From assembly GCF_001404515.1 (NCBI RefSeq), contig NZ_CXWE01000002.1:620001-684000 (forward strand): 64,000 nucleotides of DNA, read 5' to 3'. The DNA comes from Roseibium album (GTDB taxonomy: Bacteria; Pseudomonadota; Alphaproteobacteria; Rhizobiales; Stappiaceae). Positions 44,781-54,156 of this stretch are shown in pieces (position 1 is the first letter of the stretch; every line of letters starts with the position of its first letter). A program made the position numbers and the translations under genes. The notes beneath the pieces are model-generated. The model saw nothing but the letters and a program-made list of their open reading frames with translations. It was not told the DNA's origin and searched no databases.

Positions 44781-44956
44781 GATGAATTTCTGCAATCTTG
44801 CCATGCAATCGGCAATTTCCAACCTATATTAAAAACTCTTGTGTGCCTTTATGGACACGACTATGCGTCCGCCTTTCCTTTGACAGGGCTTGCTTGCGTA
44901 ACACTGCGGAGCAGCGGGAGGAAGAGGTCGCAACCTTACGAAAGGGGGTGCATGCA

Positions 44957-45847
44957 ATGGCCCAAAACGTACCTACTCTCACAGCCGGGGAAGGCGGTCT
45001 GAGCCGCTATCTGGATGAGATTCGTAAATTTCCAATGCTGCAGCCGCAGGAAGAGTACATGCTCGCCAAGCGGTATAAAGAGCATGAGGACCCTGCAGCC
45101 GCCGAACGCCTGGTCAATTCCCACCTACGCCTCGTTGCAAAAATAGCAATGGGATACCGCGGCTATGGACTGCCGATCGGCGAGGTTGTCTCTGAAGGCA
45201 ATGTCGGTCTGATGCAGGCTGTGAAACGCTTCGAGCCGGACAAGGGTTTCAGGCTGGCAACTTACGCCATGTGGTGGATTAAGGCCGCCATTCAGGAATA
45301 TATTCTGCGATCCTGGTCCCTCGTCAAAATGGGGACCACTGCGAACCAGAAACGCCTGTTCTTCAACCTGCGTCGTCTGAAAGGCAAGATTCAGGCCCTT
45401 GATGAAGGCGATCTGAAGCCACATCAGGTCAAGGAAATCGCAACCCGCCTCGGTGTTTCGGAAGAGGAAGTGGTGTCAATGAACCGCCGTCTGGGCGGTG
45501 ATGCCAGCCTGAACGCACCGGTACGCGCGGAAGCCGACGCTGGAGAATGGCAGGACTGGCTTGTCGATGAAAGCGACAGCCAGGAGACCTTGCTGGCAAA
45601 TCAGGAAGAACTTGATATGCGCCGCAAGCTGCTCAGCGACGCAATGGACGTGCTTAACGAACGCGAACGGCGCATCTTCCAGGCACGTCGGCTGTCAGAA
45701 GACCCGATGACGCTGGAAGATCTCTCTGGTGAATTTGGCGTGAGCCGCGAGCGTGTTCGCCAAATCGAGGTGCGCGCCTTTGAAAAGGTGCAAAAGGCCG
45801 TGCGCAACAATGCCCGGGCACAGGAACACCAGCAACCGGTCACCTGA
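44957..45847 (+). CDS. rpoH: RNA polymerase sigma factor RpoH (heat shock)
   Basis: From MAQNVPTLTAGEGGL the protein is 296 residues. Region 2 is visible as RLVAKIAMGYRGYGLPIGEVVSEGNVGLMQAVKRF and the RpoH box as QKRLFFNLRRLK, which separates it from RpoD; region 4.2 is GVSRERVRQIEVRAFEKV. It directs transcription of chaperone and protease genes. AAAGGGGGT lies upstream of the ATG; earlier in-frame codons lack family similarity. The downstream terminator is strong. Confidence 0.95.
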   Translation: MAQNVPTLTAGEGGLSRYLDEIRKFPMLQPQEEYMLAKRYKEHEDPAAAERLVNSHLRLVAKIAMGYRGYGLPIGEVVSEGNVGLMQAVKRFEPDKGFRLATYAMWWIKAAIQEYILRSWSLVKMGTTANQKRLFFNLRRLKGKIQALDEGDLKPHQVKEIATRLGVSEEEVVSMNRRLGGDASLNAPVRAEADAGEWQDWLVDESDSQETLLANQEELDMRRKLLSDAMDVLNERERRIFQARRLSEDPMTLEDLSGEFGVSRERVRQIEVRAFEKVQKAVRNNARAQEHQQPVT

Positions 45848-45872
45848 CACGTTACGCACTGCATTGAATTGG

Positions 45873-45903
45873 AAACGCCGGAGACATCTCCGGCGTTTTT
45901 TTT
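45873..45903 (+). terminator. Intrinsic terminator after rpoH
   Basis: An 11-bp stem with an ACAT tetraloop (AAACGCCGGAG with CTCCGGCGTTT) followed by a run of eight T, 25 bp after the rpoH stop. Confidence 0.92.
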
Positions 45904-45946
45904 CATTGTGAACCGAGGGTGGAACGCGCTGCGTCAAACCTCGTGT

Positions 45947-46888
45947 CTATCGGATCTCGACCGCGTATGTATCCACCGGCACGACTTTGCTGATCAGCCC
46001 GGCTTCGGCCATGAATTCTGCAAATCGCTGATAGCGACCTTCGTCCAGGGAACCGGGACGTTTGGCAAACCGCGGCAGTGTGTCGGCCCAGGCGCGCTTG
46101 TTCAATTCGTCATTCAGGTGCGGATAAGCCTCGATGAACGCGTTCCACGCTTCCTCGGGATGATTGGTCAGATAGATCGTCGCTGCTTCAACAGCGGCCA
46201 GGAACTTGACGAACCGCGGATCATCTGTCTGATCCTTGTTCACCACGTAGATCAACTCGTCAAAAATCGGCACGCCGTTTTCTTCCGGGAAGAATGCAGT
46301 CCCTTCCTTGCCTTCGATTTCGAGTTGTGTGAGTTCGAAATTGCGATAGGCGCCGATAACGGCATCCACCTGGCCGGACATGAGTGCTGGAGACAAGGCA
46401 AAGTTGACATTGACCAGTTCAACGTCATCCATCGACAGGCCCACGGATTTCAGCATTTGCCCGAGCATGGCATCCTCAAAACCTGAAACCGAAAACCCGA
46501 TTGTCTTGCCTTTCAGGTCCTTCAGTTCCTTGATGGGACCGTCTTTCAGAACAATCAGGGAGTTCAGCGGTGTCTCGACAAGCGTCCCAACCCAGGAGAC
46601 CGGCAGGCCTTCTTCAACATGCGCGTGCAGGGTTGGCTGATAGGAAATCGCGATATCACCCTGTCCGGCAGCCACCAGTTTCGGCGGCATGGCAGGATCG
46701 GCAGGCTCGATCAACTCGACCTCGAGGCCTTCGGCTTCGAAAAACCCCAACGTCTGGGCCGTAATCACCGGCGCATGATCAGGATTCGTAAACCAGTCCA
46801 GAAGAACTGTCAGTTTTTCAGCAGCCTGAACCGGAGCGCTCGCAAACAGCGCGGCAGCGACAGACAGGGACACTAGTAGTTTTTTCAT
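45947..46888 (-). CDS. thiY: Thiamine-precursor ABC transporter binding protein ThiY
   Basis: The 313-residue precursor has a signal peptide (cleavage after VQA-A near 22) and an NMT1/THI5 domain beginning KLTVLLDWFTNPDHAPVITAQTLG, with the characteristic LDWFTNPDHA. ThiY binds formylaminopyrimidine-type HMP precursors in the periplasm. It follows thiX by 22 bp under a TPP riboswitch. The usual ATPase ThiZ is not in the operon. Confidence 0.92.
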   Translation of the reverse strand: MKKLLVSLSVAAALFASAPVQAAEKLTVLLDWFTNPDHAPVITAQTLGFFEAEGLEVELIEPADPAMPPKLVAAGQGDIAISYQPTLHAHVEEGLPVSWVGTLVETPLNSLIVLKDGPIKELKDLKGKTIGFSVSGFEDAMLGQMLKSVGLSMDDVELVNVNFALSPALMSGQVDAVIGAYRNFELTQLEIEGKEGTAFFPEENGVPIFDELIYVVNKDQTDDPRFVKFLAAVEAATIYLTNHPEEAWNAFIEAYPHLNDELNKRAWADTLPRFAKRPGSLDEGRYQRFAEFMAEAGLISKVVPVDTYAVEIR

Positions 46889-46910
46889 TCAATCCTCCAG
46901 TGTACGGCAG

Positions 46911-47666
46911 TCAGATTTCGACCTGCCAGGGAACGAGAATTCGGGTGAGATGTTCAACGGCGTAGCGCATGGCCAGCACCATCAGAGCAAGAAGGATGAC
47001 GGCAGCAAACAACATGTCTGCATTTCCGCGCGCATTGGCCTGCAGCATGATGAATGCAAGGCCACCCTTGGCGCCGGCCCATTCGCCGACGACTGCACCG
47101 ATAGGCGCAAAGACTGCAGCCACGCGAATACCGGACGCAAATGCCGGCAGCGCTGCTGGTGCACGGAACATTATCAGTTCCTGAAATCGCGACACGCGAT
47201 AGAGCCTTGCCAGATCCGAAAGTCCGGGATCAAGTCGCCGCAACCCGTCATATACCGTTGAAGTGACGGTAAAAAAGATAACCAGAATGGCCATGACGAT
47301 TTTGGAAGACATTCCAAAGCCGAGCCAGAGAACCAACACGGGAGCTATAGCGAAGACGGGAAGTGCTTGCGTAACCAGAATGGTCGGCATGATCACACGT
47401 CCGGCCAAGGGAAACAGCCAGATGGCAATCGCCAGGATCGAACCGCACAGGACACCCAGAACAAAGCCGATAACCGTTTCGGAAGCCGTTATACCCGCGT
47501 GGTGAAACAGGAAACCGGCGTGTTCGGGAAATGTGAGGATCACCTCCACCGGTCCAGGCAACATGAACGAGGGTGGCTGGAAGGCGGCCACAAGCAACGC
47601 CCAGACCGCGAGGACGGCAAAGACTGAAAACAGGAATCTCATGCCCACTTGCAGCAACACCTTCAT
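46911..47666 (-). CDS. thiX: Thiamine-precursor ABC transporter permease ThiX
   Basis: From MKVLLQVGMRFLFSV the permease is 251 residues with six membrane segments and the EAA loop LARLYRVSRFQELIMFRAPAALPAF. PPSFMLPGPVEVILTF is typical of the SsuC/ThiX group. GGAGAG lies 9 bp before the ATG; the reading upstream to 47813 is not family-like. A 33-codon open frame stops in ATGA overlapping this start and may be a remnant of a lost gene. First gene after the TPP riboswitch. Confidence 0.9.
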   Translation of the reverse strand: MKVLLQVGMRFLFSVFAVLAVWALLVAAFQPPSFMLPGPVEVILTFPEHAGFLFHHAGITASETVIGFVLGVLCGSILAIAIWLFPLAGRVIMPTILVTQALPVFAIAPVLVLWLGFGMSSKIVMAILVIFFTVTSTVYDGLRRLDPGLSDLARLYRVSRFQELIMFRAPAALPAFASGIRVAAVFAPIGAVVGEWAGAKGGLAFIMLQANARGNADMLFAAVILLALMVLAMRYAVEHLTRILVPWQVEI

Positions 47667-47920
47667 GCCAACTCTCCGGTGGCACCTGGCGCATAGTGGA
47701 CATTTTGTGCGGCAGACAATCTTCGCACATGCGGCGATTGCTGCCCTTGCAGACAAGAACGCATAGGATCTCCCGTCTTCGGACTGGCGCACCGTGCGAT
47801 GTCTCAAACGCACATAAATGCTCCAGCATTTAGAACGCGATCAACTTGGATGCCCGATCTTCGATCGGTTGTCCGTTGATCTTGCCGAAAATGACAATGG
47901 AGATCCGGGAATAGGCTAAG

Positions 47921-48012
47921 GATTCCGTCCCTTCGCCGGCATGACCCGGATCAGGTTCTAAGGGTTCGGCTCAAAGCCATCTCAGTTCCGTTAACCGGAA
48001 CACCCCTCGGAC
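47921..48012 (-). promoter_or_regulatory. TPP riboswitch (thi box) controlling thiXY
   Basis: On the minus strand the conserved TPP aptamer blocks appear in order: GAGGGGTG, CTGAGATGGC, AACCCTTAGAACCTGATC, CATGCCGGCGAAGGGA. This fits thiamine pyrophosphate sensing by the leader of thiXY. About 255 nt separate the aptamer from the thiX ATG; a nested stem GATCAAC/GTTGATC with inner CCGATC/GATCGG lies in this stretch and may be the expression platform. Confidence 0.95.
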
Positions 48013-48090
48013 CAAGGCGGAACATGCCTTGCCTGAACAAAAAAGGCAACCCGCCGTGCGATATCTTTTTTGGCTGATAGTCTCCGGGAC

Positions 48091-49914
48091 TTAGCCGGCC
48101 TGCCAGTCGGTAACTGCCTTTTCGACAGCGACAGCGCCGTCGGGTCCCTTTTCAAGCGTAAGGATGCCGCGCTTGCCGTTCTCGTAGAGCATCGGGATAT
48201 CGATCCAGCCCCGTTCACGCAAAAGATTCAGGTTGCGCTGCTGTTCGTTCGGAAGGTTCGACAAGGCGATCCAGAAAAATCCGGGTTGGACTTTCACGGA
48301 CGCACCTATCAGGGCATCGCCCCGTGCTTCCTCCGTCGGTTTCATGACGAGGCCCGGAACATTCACAACATCTCCGGCCGCAAAACTCTCGGGGAAGTCA
48401 TATTTTATTTCGACAAGATGACTTGCCGGCAAGGACGTGTCGTCATTCGGCTTGATGCGAATGTCAACCTTCACATCCCGTTCCGGAATATCAATTGAAG
48501 CAGTCAGCACGGACTGCCGCTGACCGTCCAGATTGGTTTCCTCTTCAAGGCCCCAGACAACAGCCCCCTGGGACGCGGTTCCCTCGCCACCGGTATCCTC
48601 GCCTTCTTCGTAGAGAATTGAGCGCTGCACGCCGTCGCTGGCGGCAAGACCGGCGGACGGCTCTTCCGGAGCAGCCTGTTCCGGCGCAATTGCCGCCAGG
48701 TTGTCCTGGGGAACGGCGAGAGGCGCATCATCACCAGTCGCGGAAGGCGATACAACGCTCGACTGCGGCTGAACGGGCGCTTCCGGCACCGGTTCAATCT
48801 GGGGATTTGTCACGATCGCCGGCGCGGAAGGAACCGGCTCCAGTCCCGTGGACTGGGGGGTGATGGTCGTTGTCGTCACGGTTCTCGCATCAGGCGCGAT
48901 AACATCGTCTCCACCGCCGTCAAGGAGACGATCGGTGTTCTTTGAAGACTCGGGATCGTCGGCCGTTGCCCCGGAGGATGACGCCACTGGTGCATCTTCG
49001 GTCCGACCGGCACCTGTTGCCTGAGATTCACCTGTTTCGGTTTGCTGGCGATTGACGGAAACAAGATCGTCCAATGGAAGAAGGAAATAGGCACCGGCTC
49101 CCAGCAGAACGACGAGGAAAAGAACCCCCAGAGCGATCGGCAGGAAGCGGCCGGATGAAGATTTGCTTCTTAGTGCGTCCGATGCCGAAGGGCGCTCGCG
49201 CCGCGAACGGCCTTTCGGCGCAGGGGTTGCTTCAGGCTCGCCAGAATAGAGAGGCTTCTCGTCGGGCGCGTTTCCGCCGGCCTCTTCTGCAAACAACCCG
49301 GCATCATCCGGGCTTTTGTTTTCAAATATCGGTTCTTGGCGTGGTTCTGAGGCAGGCGTGGAATGGCCGGTGGAAGGCTCCACAACCTCCTTGACGGTTT
49401 GAACAGCCTGCGTGGCTGCGGTGCCAAGAGCCTCTGCTTCCGAAAGGGTCTCTTTCAGGGGAGAAGGAACGTCTTCTTCGACCGCGCCATGTGGCTCCGA
49501 ATGTGGCTCAGGCGGCGATTGCTCCCCCGGTTGCGGTTCAGTCGCAACCGGTTCCGCGTATTCTTCGACTGCAGGTTCAGCTTGCTCGGGGTGCTCGGCA
49601 GCCTCCGGCGACGGGACTTCATCAACTGGAGCGGCAGGTTGCGGTGCCGGTGTTTCGACGCGAGGGGATGTCGCCACACTCGCAGGTGTCAAGCCCAGGC
49701 TTTCACGCGCTGCTTCCGCTTCGACTTTCCGGATCGCTTCTTCAAGGCGGAGTTGCTCCGCCGTGATTTCAGACGGAGAAAGAGGTGGCTCATATGCCTT
49801 GAGCTGATTGACAATAGCATTGCGCGCCCGGCTATAGACACTCCTGCGCGCGGCACCGTTGCTTTCGGGCAAAGACGCGATCGTTTTCTTCAATATTGAA
49901 TAATAATCAGCCAT
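48091..49914 (-). CDS. Large disordered single-pass membrane protein, conserved hypothetical
   Basis: The 607-residue protein has a conserved N-terminal head (1-80, MADYYSILKKTIASLPESNG, ARRSVYSRARNAIVNQL and SPSEITAEQLRLEEAIRKVE), a Pro/Glu/Ala-rich disordered stretch to about 235, one membrane helix (about 241-262, FLPIALGVLFLVVLLGAGAYF), another disordered region, and a globular C-terminal domain (about 440-607) with DVKVDIRIKPNDDTSLPASH and LNLLRERGWIDIPMLYENGKRG. I recognise the family as alphaproteobacterial but it has no known function. Topology suggests N-terminus inside and C-terminal domain in the periplasm. Confidence 0.78.
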   Translation of the reverse strand: MADYYSILKKTIASLPESNGAARRSVYSRARNAIVNQLKAYEPPLSPSEITAEQLRLEEAIRKVEAEAARESLGLTPASVATSPRVETPAPQPAAPVDEVPSPEAAEHPEQAEPAVEEYAEPVATEPQPGEQSPPEPHSEPHGAVEEDVPSPLKETLSEAEALGTAATQAVQTVKEVVEPSTGHSTPASEPRQEPIFENKSPDDAGLFAEEAGGNAPDEKPLYSGEPEATPAPKGRSRRERPSASDALRSKSSSGRFLPIALGVLFLVVLLGAGAYFLLPLDDLVSVNRQQTETGESQATGAGRTEDAPVASSSGATADDPESSKNTDRLLDGGGDDVIAPDARTVTTTTITPQSTGLEPVPSAPAIVTNPQIEPVPEAPVQPQSSVVSPSATGDDAPLAVPQDNLAAIAPEQAAPEEPSAGLAASDGVQRSILYEEGEDTGGEGTASQGAVVWGLEEETNLDGQRQSVLTASIDIPERDVKVDIRIKPNDDTSLPASHLVEIKYDFPESFAAGDVVNVPGLVMKPTEEARGDALIGASVKVQPGFFWIALSNLPNEQQRNLNLLRERGWIDIPMLYENGKRGILTLEKGPDGAVAVEKAVTDWQAG

Positions 49915-50167
49915 CTTCCTGCCTACCGGCCATTTGCATGATTCTGTTCTGCTGGCCTGAGGTTCGTAATCACCTCAGGCTTATAGCAAGTTTTTGAAGA
50001 CTGGCGCCAATTCTTCCTACCTGCTCGAAAACAGAACCCTGCAAAGCTCATTCCTACAACTGTCTATTGGACGGCTTTCAAGCTTGCGTCCAGCATCTCA
50101 ATAACAGCGCATCGTGATTCGTGAAGCGTACACGCTGCGTAATATTGAGCTTTTTCGGTCACAGATC

Positions 50168-51460
50168 TCAATCCTGGAAAGGATTCTGCACAAGAATTGT
50201 GTCATCACGTTCCGGACTGGTCGACAGCAGCGCCACCGGTGCGCCGATCAATTCCTCAACATGGCGGACATATTTGATCGCCTGGGCAGGCAACTCTGCC
50301 CACGTGCGGGCGCCCTCCGTCGACTCCTTCCAGCCAGGCAGCGATTCGTAAATCGGAACAACCCTCTCCTGAGCACCCTGGGATGCCGGCAGATAATCGA
50401 TCCGTTCGCCGTCAAGTTCATACCCGATACAGATCTTGATTTCATCAAGGCCATCCAGAACATCAAGCTTCGTCAACGCGATACCGTTGATGCCCGAAGT
50501 GCAGACGGTCTGGCGCACCAGAACCGCGTCGAACCAGCCACAGCGGCGGCGGCGACCGGTGACAGTGCCGAATTCATGGCCTCGCGTGCCGAGGAACTCA
50601 CCGACCTCGTTTTCCTGCTCCGTTGGAAACGGCCCCTCGCCGACGCGGGTCGTATAGGCCTTCGTGATGCCGAGGACGAAATCGACCGAACCAGGACCCA
50701 GACCGCAACCAGTCGCGGCCTGGCCCGCAACCGTGTTTGACGACGTGACGAAGGGATAGGTGCCGTGATCAATATCCAGAAGGGCGCCCTGGGCACCTTC
50801 AAACAGGATGCGCTTGCCCTTGCGGCGAAGATCGTCCAGCAGATACCAGACCTTGTCCATGTAAGGCAGCACCTTGTCCGCCACGCTGGCGAGTTCGTCA
50901 TAGATTGCCTGTGCGGAAATTTCATCCTGACCCAACCCACGACGTAGCGCGTTGTGATGCGTCAGCAGGCGATCGATTTTCGCCGGCAGCGTCGTCAGGT
51001 TCTTCAGGTCCATCAGACGGATTGCGCGACGGCCGACCTTGTCTTCGTACGCCGGTCCGATACCCCGTTTCGTCGTGCCGATCCGAGTGCCGCTGTTTGA
51101 ATTCTCGCGCAGGGCATCCAGTTCCCGATGGATAGACAGAATGAGCGTTGCGTTCTCGGCAACGCGCAGGGTTTCCGGTGTAACCACGACACCTTGCTTG
51201 CCAAGCCGTTCGACCTCTTCTGCAAGTGCGTGCGGGTCGAGCACGACACCATTGCCGATGACCGACAGCTTGCCTTCGCGTGCAACTCCGGACGGCAATA
51301 GAGAAAGCTTGTAGCTGACGCCATCGATGACAAGCGTGTGTCCGGCGTTGTGTCCGCCCTGGAATCTCACGATGACATCGGCCTGTTCCGACAACCAGTC
51401 GACAATCTTGCCTTTGCCTTCGTCACCCCATTGCGAACCGACAACAACCACATTCGCCAT
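50168..51460 (-). CDS. purA: Adenylosuccinate synthetase
   Basis: The 430-residue enzyme begins [23 protein letters not shown] (P-loop GDEGKGK, residues 12-18), with [22 protein letters not shown] and the GTP-binding TKLDVLDGL. It joins IMP and aspartate using GTP in AMP synthesis. Length equals the family norm. It stands alone between the disordered membrane protein and an MFS gene. Confidence 0.97.
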   Translation of the reverse strand: MANVVVVGSQWGDEGKGKIVDWLSEQADVIVRFQGGHNAGHTLVIDGVSYKLSLLPSGVAREGKLSVIGNGVVLDPHALAEEVERLGKQGVVVTPETLRVAENATLILSIHRELDALRENSNSGTRIGTTKRGIGPAYEDKVGRRAIRLMDLKNLTTLPAKIDRLLTHHNALRRGLGQDEISAQAIYDELASVADKVLPYMDKVWYLLDDLRRKGKRILFEGAQGALLDIDHGTYPFVTSSNTVAGQAATGCGLGPGSVDFVLGITKAYTTRVGEGPFPTEQENEVGEFLGTRGHEFGTVTGRRRRCGWFDAVLVRQTVCTSGINGIALTKLDVLDGLDEIKICIGYELDGERIDYLPASQGAQERVVPIYESLPGWKESTEGARTWAELPAQAIKYVRHVEELIGAPVALLSTSPERDDTILVQNPFQD

Positions 51461-51656
51461 CTAGTCTTTGCTCTCCTGAAAGCTGCTTCTGCATCACCTG
51501 GACAATCCGGTGTGTCGACACGACAAGCCCCGGCGAAGCTGACCGGGGCAAACGGCGCGGACTATAGACAGGTTTCCCCGCGCATGCGAGTCTTCGACGC
51601 CAAAATATGGTGCGGCCGAACGCATTTGGACACCGCTTATAAGCAGGTCTTTGGCT

Positions 51657-52928
51657 TTATTTTGGCGGCGCAGGCTTCTCATCCGTTTTTTCACTGCGTG
51701 CGAGCCGGTTAATCATTGGTGATGTCCTGAGCAGCCAGACGAATCGACGCCGCTGGTCGGCAGGAACGGCTTCGCGGCGGAACATCCGGATTACGATAAA
51801 CAGGACCAGCATCAGATGCAGGGTGGCGGTATAAACGAAGAATGCCGCCGGGCCGAAGGAACCCATCAGCAAGGATGCGACAAATGGCCCGATCATCGCC
51901 CCAACTCCAAAGGCAAGCATGGTTCCGGCGGCGATATCGATGAATTGGCCCGGCTGGGCATGATCATTGGCATGTGCCGCAGACAGGGAATAAAGTGGCA
52001 GCGCGAAGCCACCGAAGAAAAAGACACCGACGAACAGATCTGCCTGCGACACCGATCGGGAGATAAACAGACAGGCAAGTCCGGCGCCGATCGTGAAGAC
52101 GATCAGCACCAGGCGACGGTCCAGGCGATCGGAGACCCATCCCGCCGGATATTGAAAAATCGCCCCGGCAAAAACCCAGATCGCAATGAAGGCAGCGACG
52201 GTTTCCAGGCCCAGCCCAATGCTTTCGGCGTAGATTGGCCCGATCATTCGGAAAGCCCCGTTTGTCAGTCCGATCGTGAAAATGCCCACCATGGCGACCG
52301 GCGAGACGCGCCAGAGCATCAGCGGATTGACGATTTTTGCCGGTGGTGCCGGCGGGTTCCCGCCACGGGCCAGGGAAATCGGCACAACCGCAAAGCAAAA
52401 AAGGACGGCAAGAACCATAAGGATATCGGTGCCGGTTGCCCCGAACGCCGGCAGCATAAACTGCCCGCCCATGACTGCTCCGAGATCAACGATCCTGTAT
52501 ATCGAGAGAATTCGTCCGCGCGATGCGTTGGAGGCCATCGAGTTCAACCAGCTCTCCAGAACCATTGCCGTTCCGCAAAACGCCGCTCCGCTGACAAAAC
52601 GGGCAAGCATCCAGGGCCAGCCGGCCGGCGCAAAGGCGATGGCAAGAACCGCAATCGCACTGACTGAAGCAAGCGCTGCAAACACGCGGATATGACCCGC
52701 CCGGGCAATCAGGTAGGGGGTAAAGAGTACACCCGAAATCAAACCCGCATAGTAAAGTGATCCAAGCAGGCCGATAAGGCCGTCGGGCAGTCCTTCCACC
52801 TTCGCCCTCACCGCTATCATGGTCATCGCAAGACCGTTCGCCGCCAGCAGGCAGGCTGCAGCGATCAGCAGTGGAGCGAGTCGACCGGCAAGAGAGGTTT
52901 CTCTGGCTGACTGGACAATCTGTGTCAT
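51657..52928 (-). CDS. MFS transporter (YcaD-like, 12 segments)
   Basis: From MTQIVQSARETSLAGRLA the protein is 423 residues with 12 membrane segments. Its features (LESWLNSMASNASRGRILSIYRI and WVSDRLDRRLVLI) match the YcaD-like MFS group of unknown substrate. The upstream in-frame start at 53006 is not supported. It is divergent from the DMT transporter gene across about 170 bp. Cytoplasmic C-terminal tail is basic. Confidence 0.85.
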   Translation of the reverse strand: MTQIVQSARETSLAGRLAPLLIAAACLLAANGLAMTMIAVRAKVEGLPDGLIGLLGSLYYAGLISGVLFTPYLIARAGHIRVFAALASVSAIAVLAIAFAPAGWPWMLARFVSGAAFCGTAMVLESWLNSMASNASRGRILSIYRIVDLGAVMGGQFMLPAFGATGTDILMVLAVLFCFAVVPISLARGGNPPAPPAKIVNPLMLWRVSPVAMVGIFTIGLTNGAFRMIGPIYAESIGLGLETVAAFIAIWVFAGAIFQYPAGWVSDRLDRRLVLIVFTIGAGLACLFISRSVSQADLFVGVFFFGGFALPLYSLSAAHANDHAQPGQFIDIAAGTMLAFGVGAMIGPFVASLLMGSFGPAAFFVYTATLHLMLVLFIVIRMFRREAVPADQRRRFVWLLRTSPMINRLARSEKTDEKPAPPK

Positions 52929-53099
52929 GGGAGACAGGCTTTCTGAATCCGCCTGAAGTATCGAAAGGCGTGATGTACACTTTGCCAGACTGTGACTTCG
53001 GTGCAAGCCACCAAACCGAACCTATTCTCACTTTTCGGGTGTCTGCCCCTCCGCTGTCGTGATAATCCGGGTCGGTCTTCAAAGTGTCAGGGTAACTCG

Positions 53100-53999
53100 A
53101 TGCCTCTTCGAAACTGGGTAATGCTGGTCGTTCTTGGAACGATTTGGGGCGGTTCGTTCTTGTTCGCCAAGGTTGCCGTCGCCGAAATTCCGCCATTTGT
53201 GCTGGTATTTTTCCGGGTTTCCAGTGCCTGCGCGGTTCTCCTGCTCGTGCTCTGGTATCAGAAACTTCTACGGAAGCTCTCTTTCGAACTTGCAATCCCC
53301 TTTCTGATCATGGGTATCCTGAACAACGCGATCCCGTTTTCACTCCTCTTTCTCGGGCAGACCGAAATCGGTGCAGGACTGGCATCTATCCTGAACGCGA
53401 CAACACCAATATTCACCGTTGTTGTCGCAGGAGTGCTGGTGAAGCAGGAGACCTTGAGCGCGAACAAGATCGGTGGTGTGCTTCTGGGGGTAATCGGGGT
53501 TGCTGTCATGCTGTCGAGCAGCTTGTCCGGTGTTGCCAATGACCCGGTCTGGGCGCAGTTGAGTTGCCTTGGAGCGGCTGTTTCATATGCCTGCGCGGCA
53601 ACATACGCACGCCGTTTCAAGGCGGTACAGCCTCAGGTCGCCGCCACTGGTCAGCTTCTTGGCTCGAGCCTGATCATGCTGCCGATTGCACTTTACTTCG
53701 GCACAGGCTGGACCGCCTCCGGCACGAGCTTGACCGCCTGGGCAAATGTTCTGGCACTTGGTGTTTTCGCCACGGCGTTGGCCTATCTCATCTTTTTCCA
53801 GTTGCTGAGCGATGCGGGAGCGACCAATGCATCGCTGGTCACGCTGATTGTCCCGGCAAGCGCACTCTTCTTCGGTTGGCTGATCCTCGGTGAAAATCTC
53901 AGCGCGCTGCAACTCGGCGGGTTCGCGATTCTTTTGGTCGGGTTGATTGTACTCGACGGGCGGATCCTGCGCCGGAACAGCCGGCAAGTTCCAGAATAA
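53100..53999 (+). CDS. EamA/DMT family transporter
   Basis: From MPLRNWVMLVVLGTIWGGSF the protein is 299 residues with ten membrane segments in two EamA repeats; the first repeat has WGGSFLFAKVAV and the second LGAAVSYACAATYARRF. Family members export amino acids or metabolites. The upstream start at 52992 would add a segment without similarity. It converges with serA, and a strong hairpin lies between them. Confidence 0.87.
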   Translation: MPLRNWVMLVVLGTIWGGSFLFAKVAVAEIPPFVLVFFRVSSACAVLLLVLWYQKLLRKLSFELAIPFLIMGILNNAIPFSLLFLGQTEIGAGLASILNATTPIFTVVVAGVLVKQETLSANKIGGVLLGVIGVAVMLSSSLSGVANDPVWAQLSCLGAAVSYACAATYARRFKAVQPQVAATGQLLGSSLIMLPIALYFGTGWTASGTSLTAWANVLALGVFATALAYLIFFQLLSDAGATNASLVTLIVPASALFFGWLILGENLSALQLGGFAILLVGLIVLDGRILRRNSRQVPE

Positions 54000-54095
54000 A
54001 CCTGAGCGGTGGGAGGTACCAAGCGTCGACCGGAAGAAAGACCACACGTTCCAGGCTGTTGGGTTGTCGAAATAGGCTACTCCGGCCTATCACGC

Positions 54096-54126
54096 CGGGT
54101 TTGTCGAGCTGAGCCCGACAAACCCG
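54096..54126. terminator. Bidirectional hairpin between the DMT gene and serA
   Basis: CGGGTTTGTCG (54096-54106) pairs perfectly with CGACAAACCCG (54116-54126): an 11-bp stem between convergent genes. No T-run follows on either strand, so efficiency is uncertain. Confidence 0.65.
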
Positions 54127-54156
54127 AATGCATTGAAAGCGCGTTTGGCAGGGAAA

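Noticed and set aside
44781..44956. A sigma-32 type promoter before rpoH
   Set aside because: CTTG and CCTATAT are present, but the spacing of about 22 nt is too long for a confident call.
47663..47764. 33-codon ORF ending in ATGA at thiX
   Set aside because: Too short and without recognisable similarity to call a gene; kept only as a possible remnant in the thiXY finding.
49915..50167. A possible small gene between the disordered membrane protein and purA
   Set aside because: No frame there has a ribosome site, conserved motif or normal composition; I see only likely promoter sequence.
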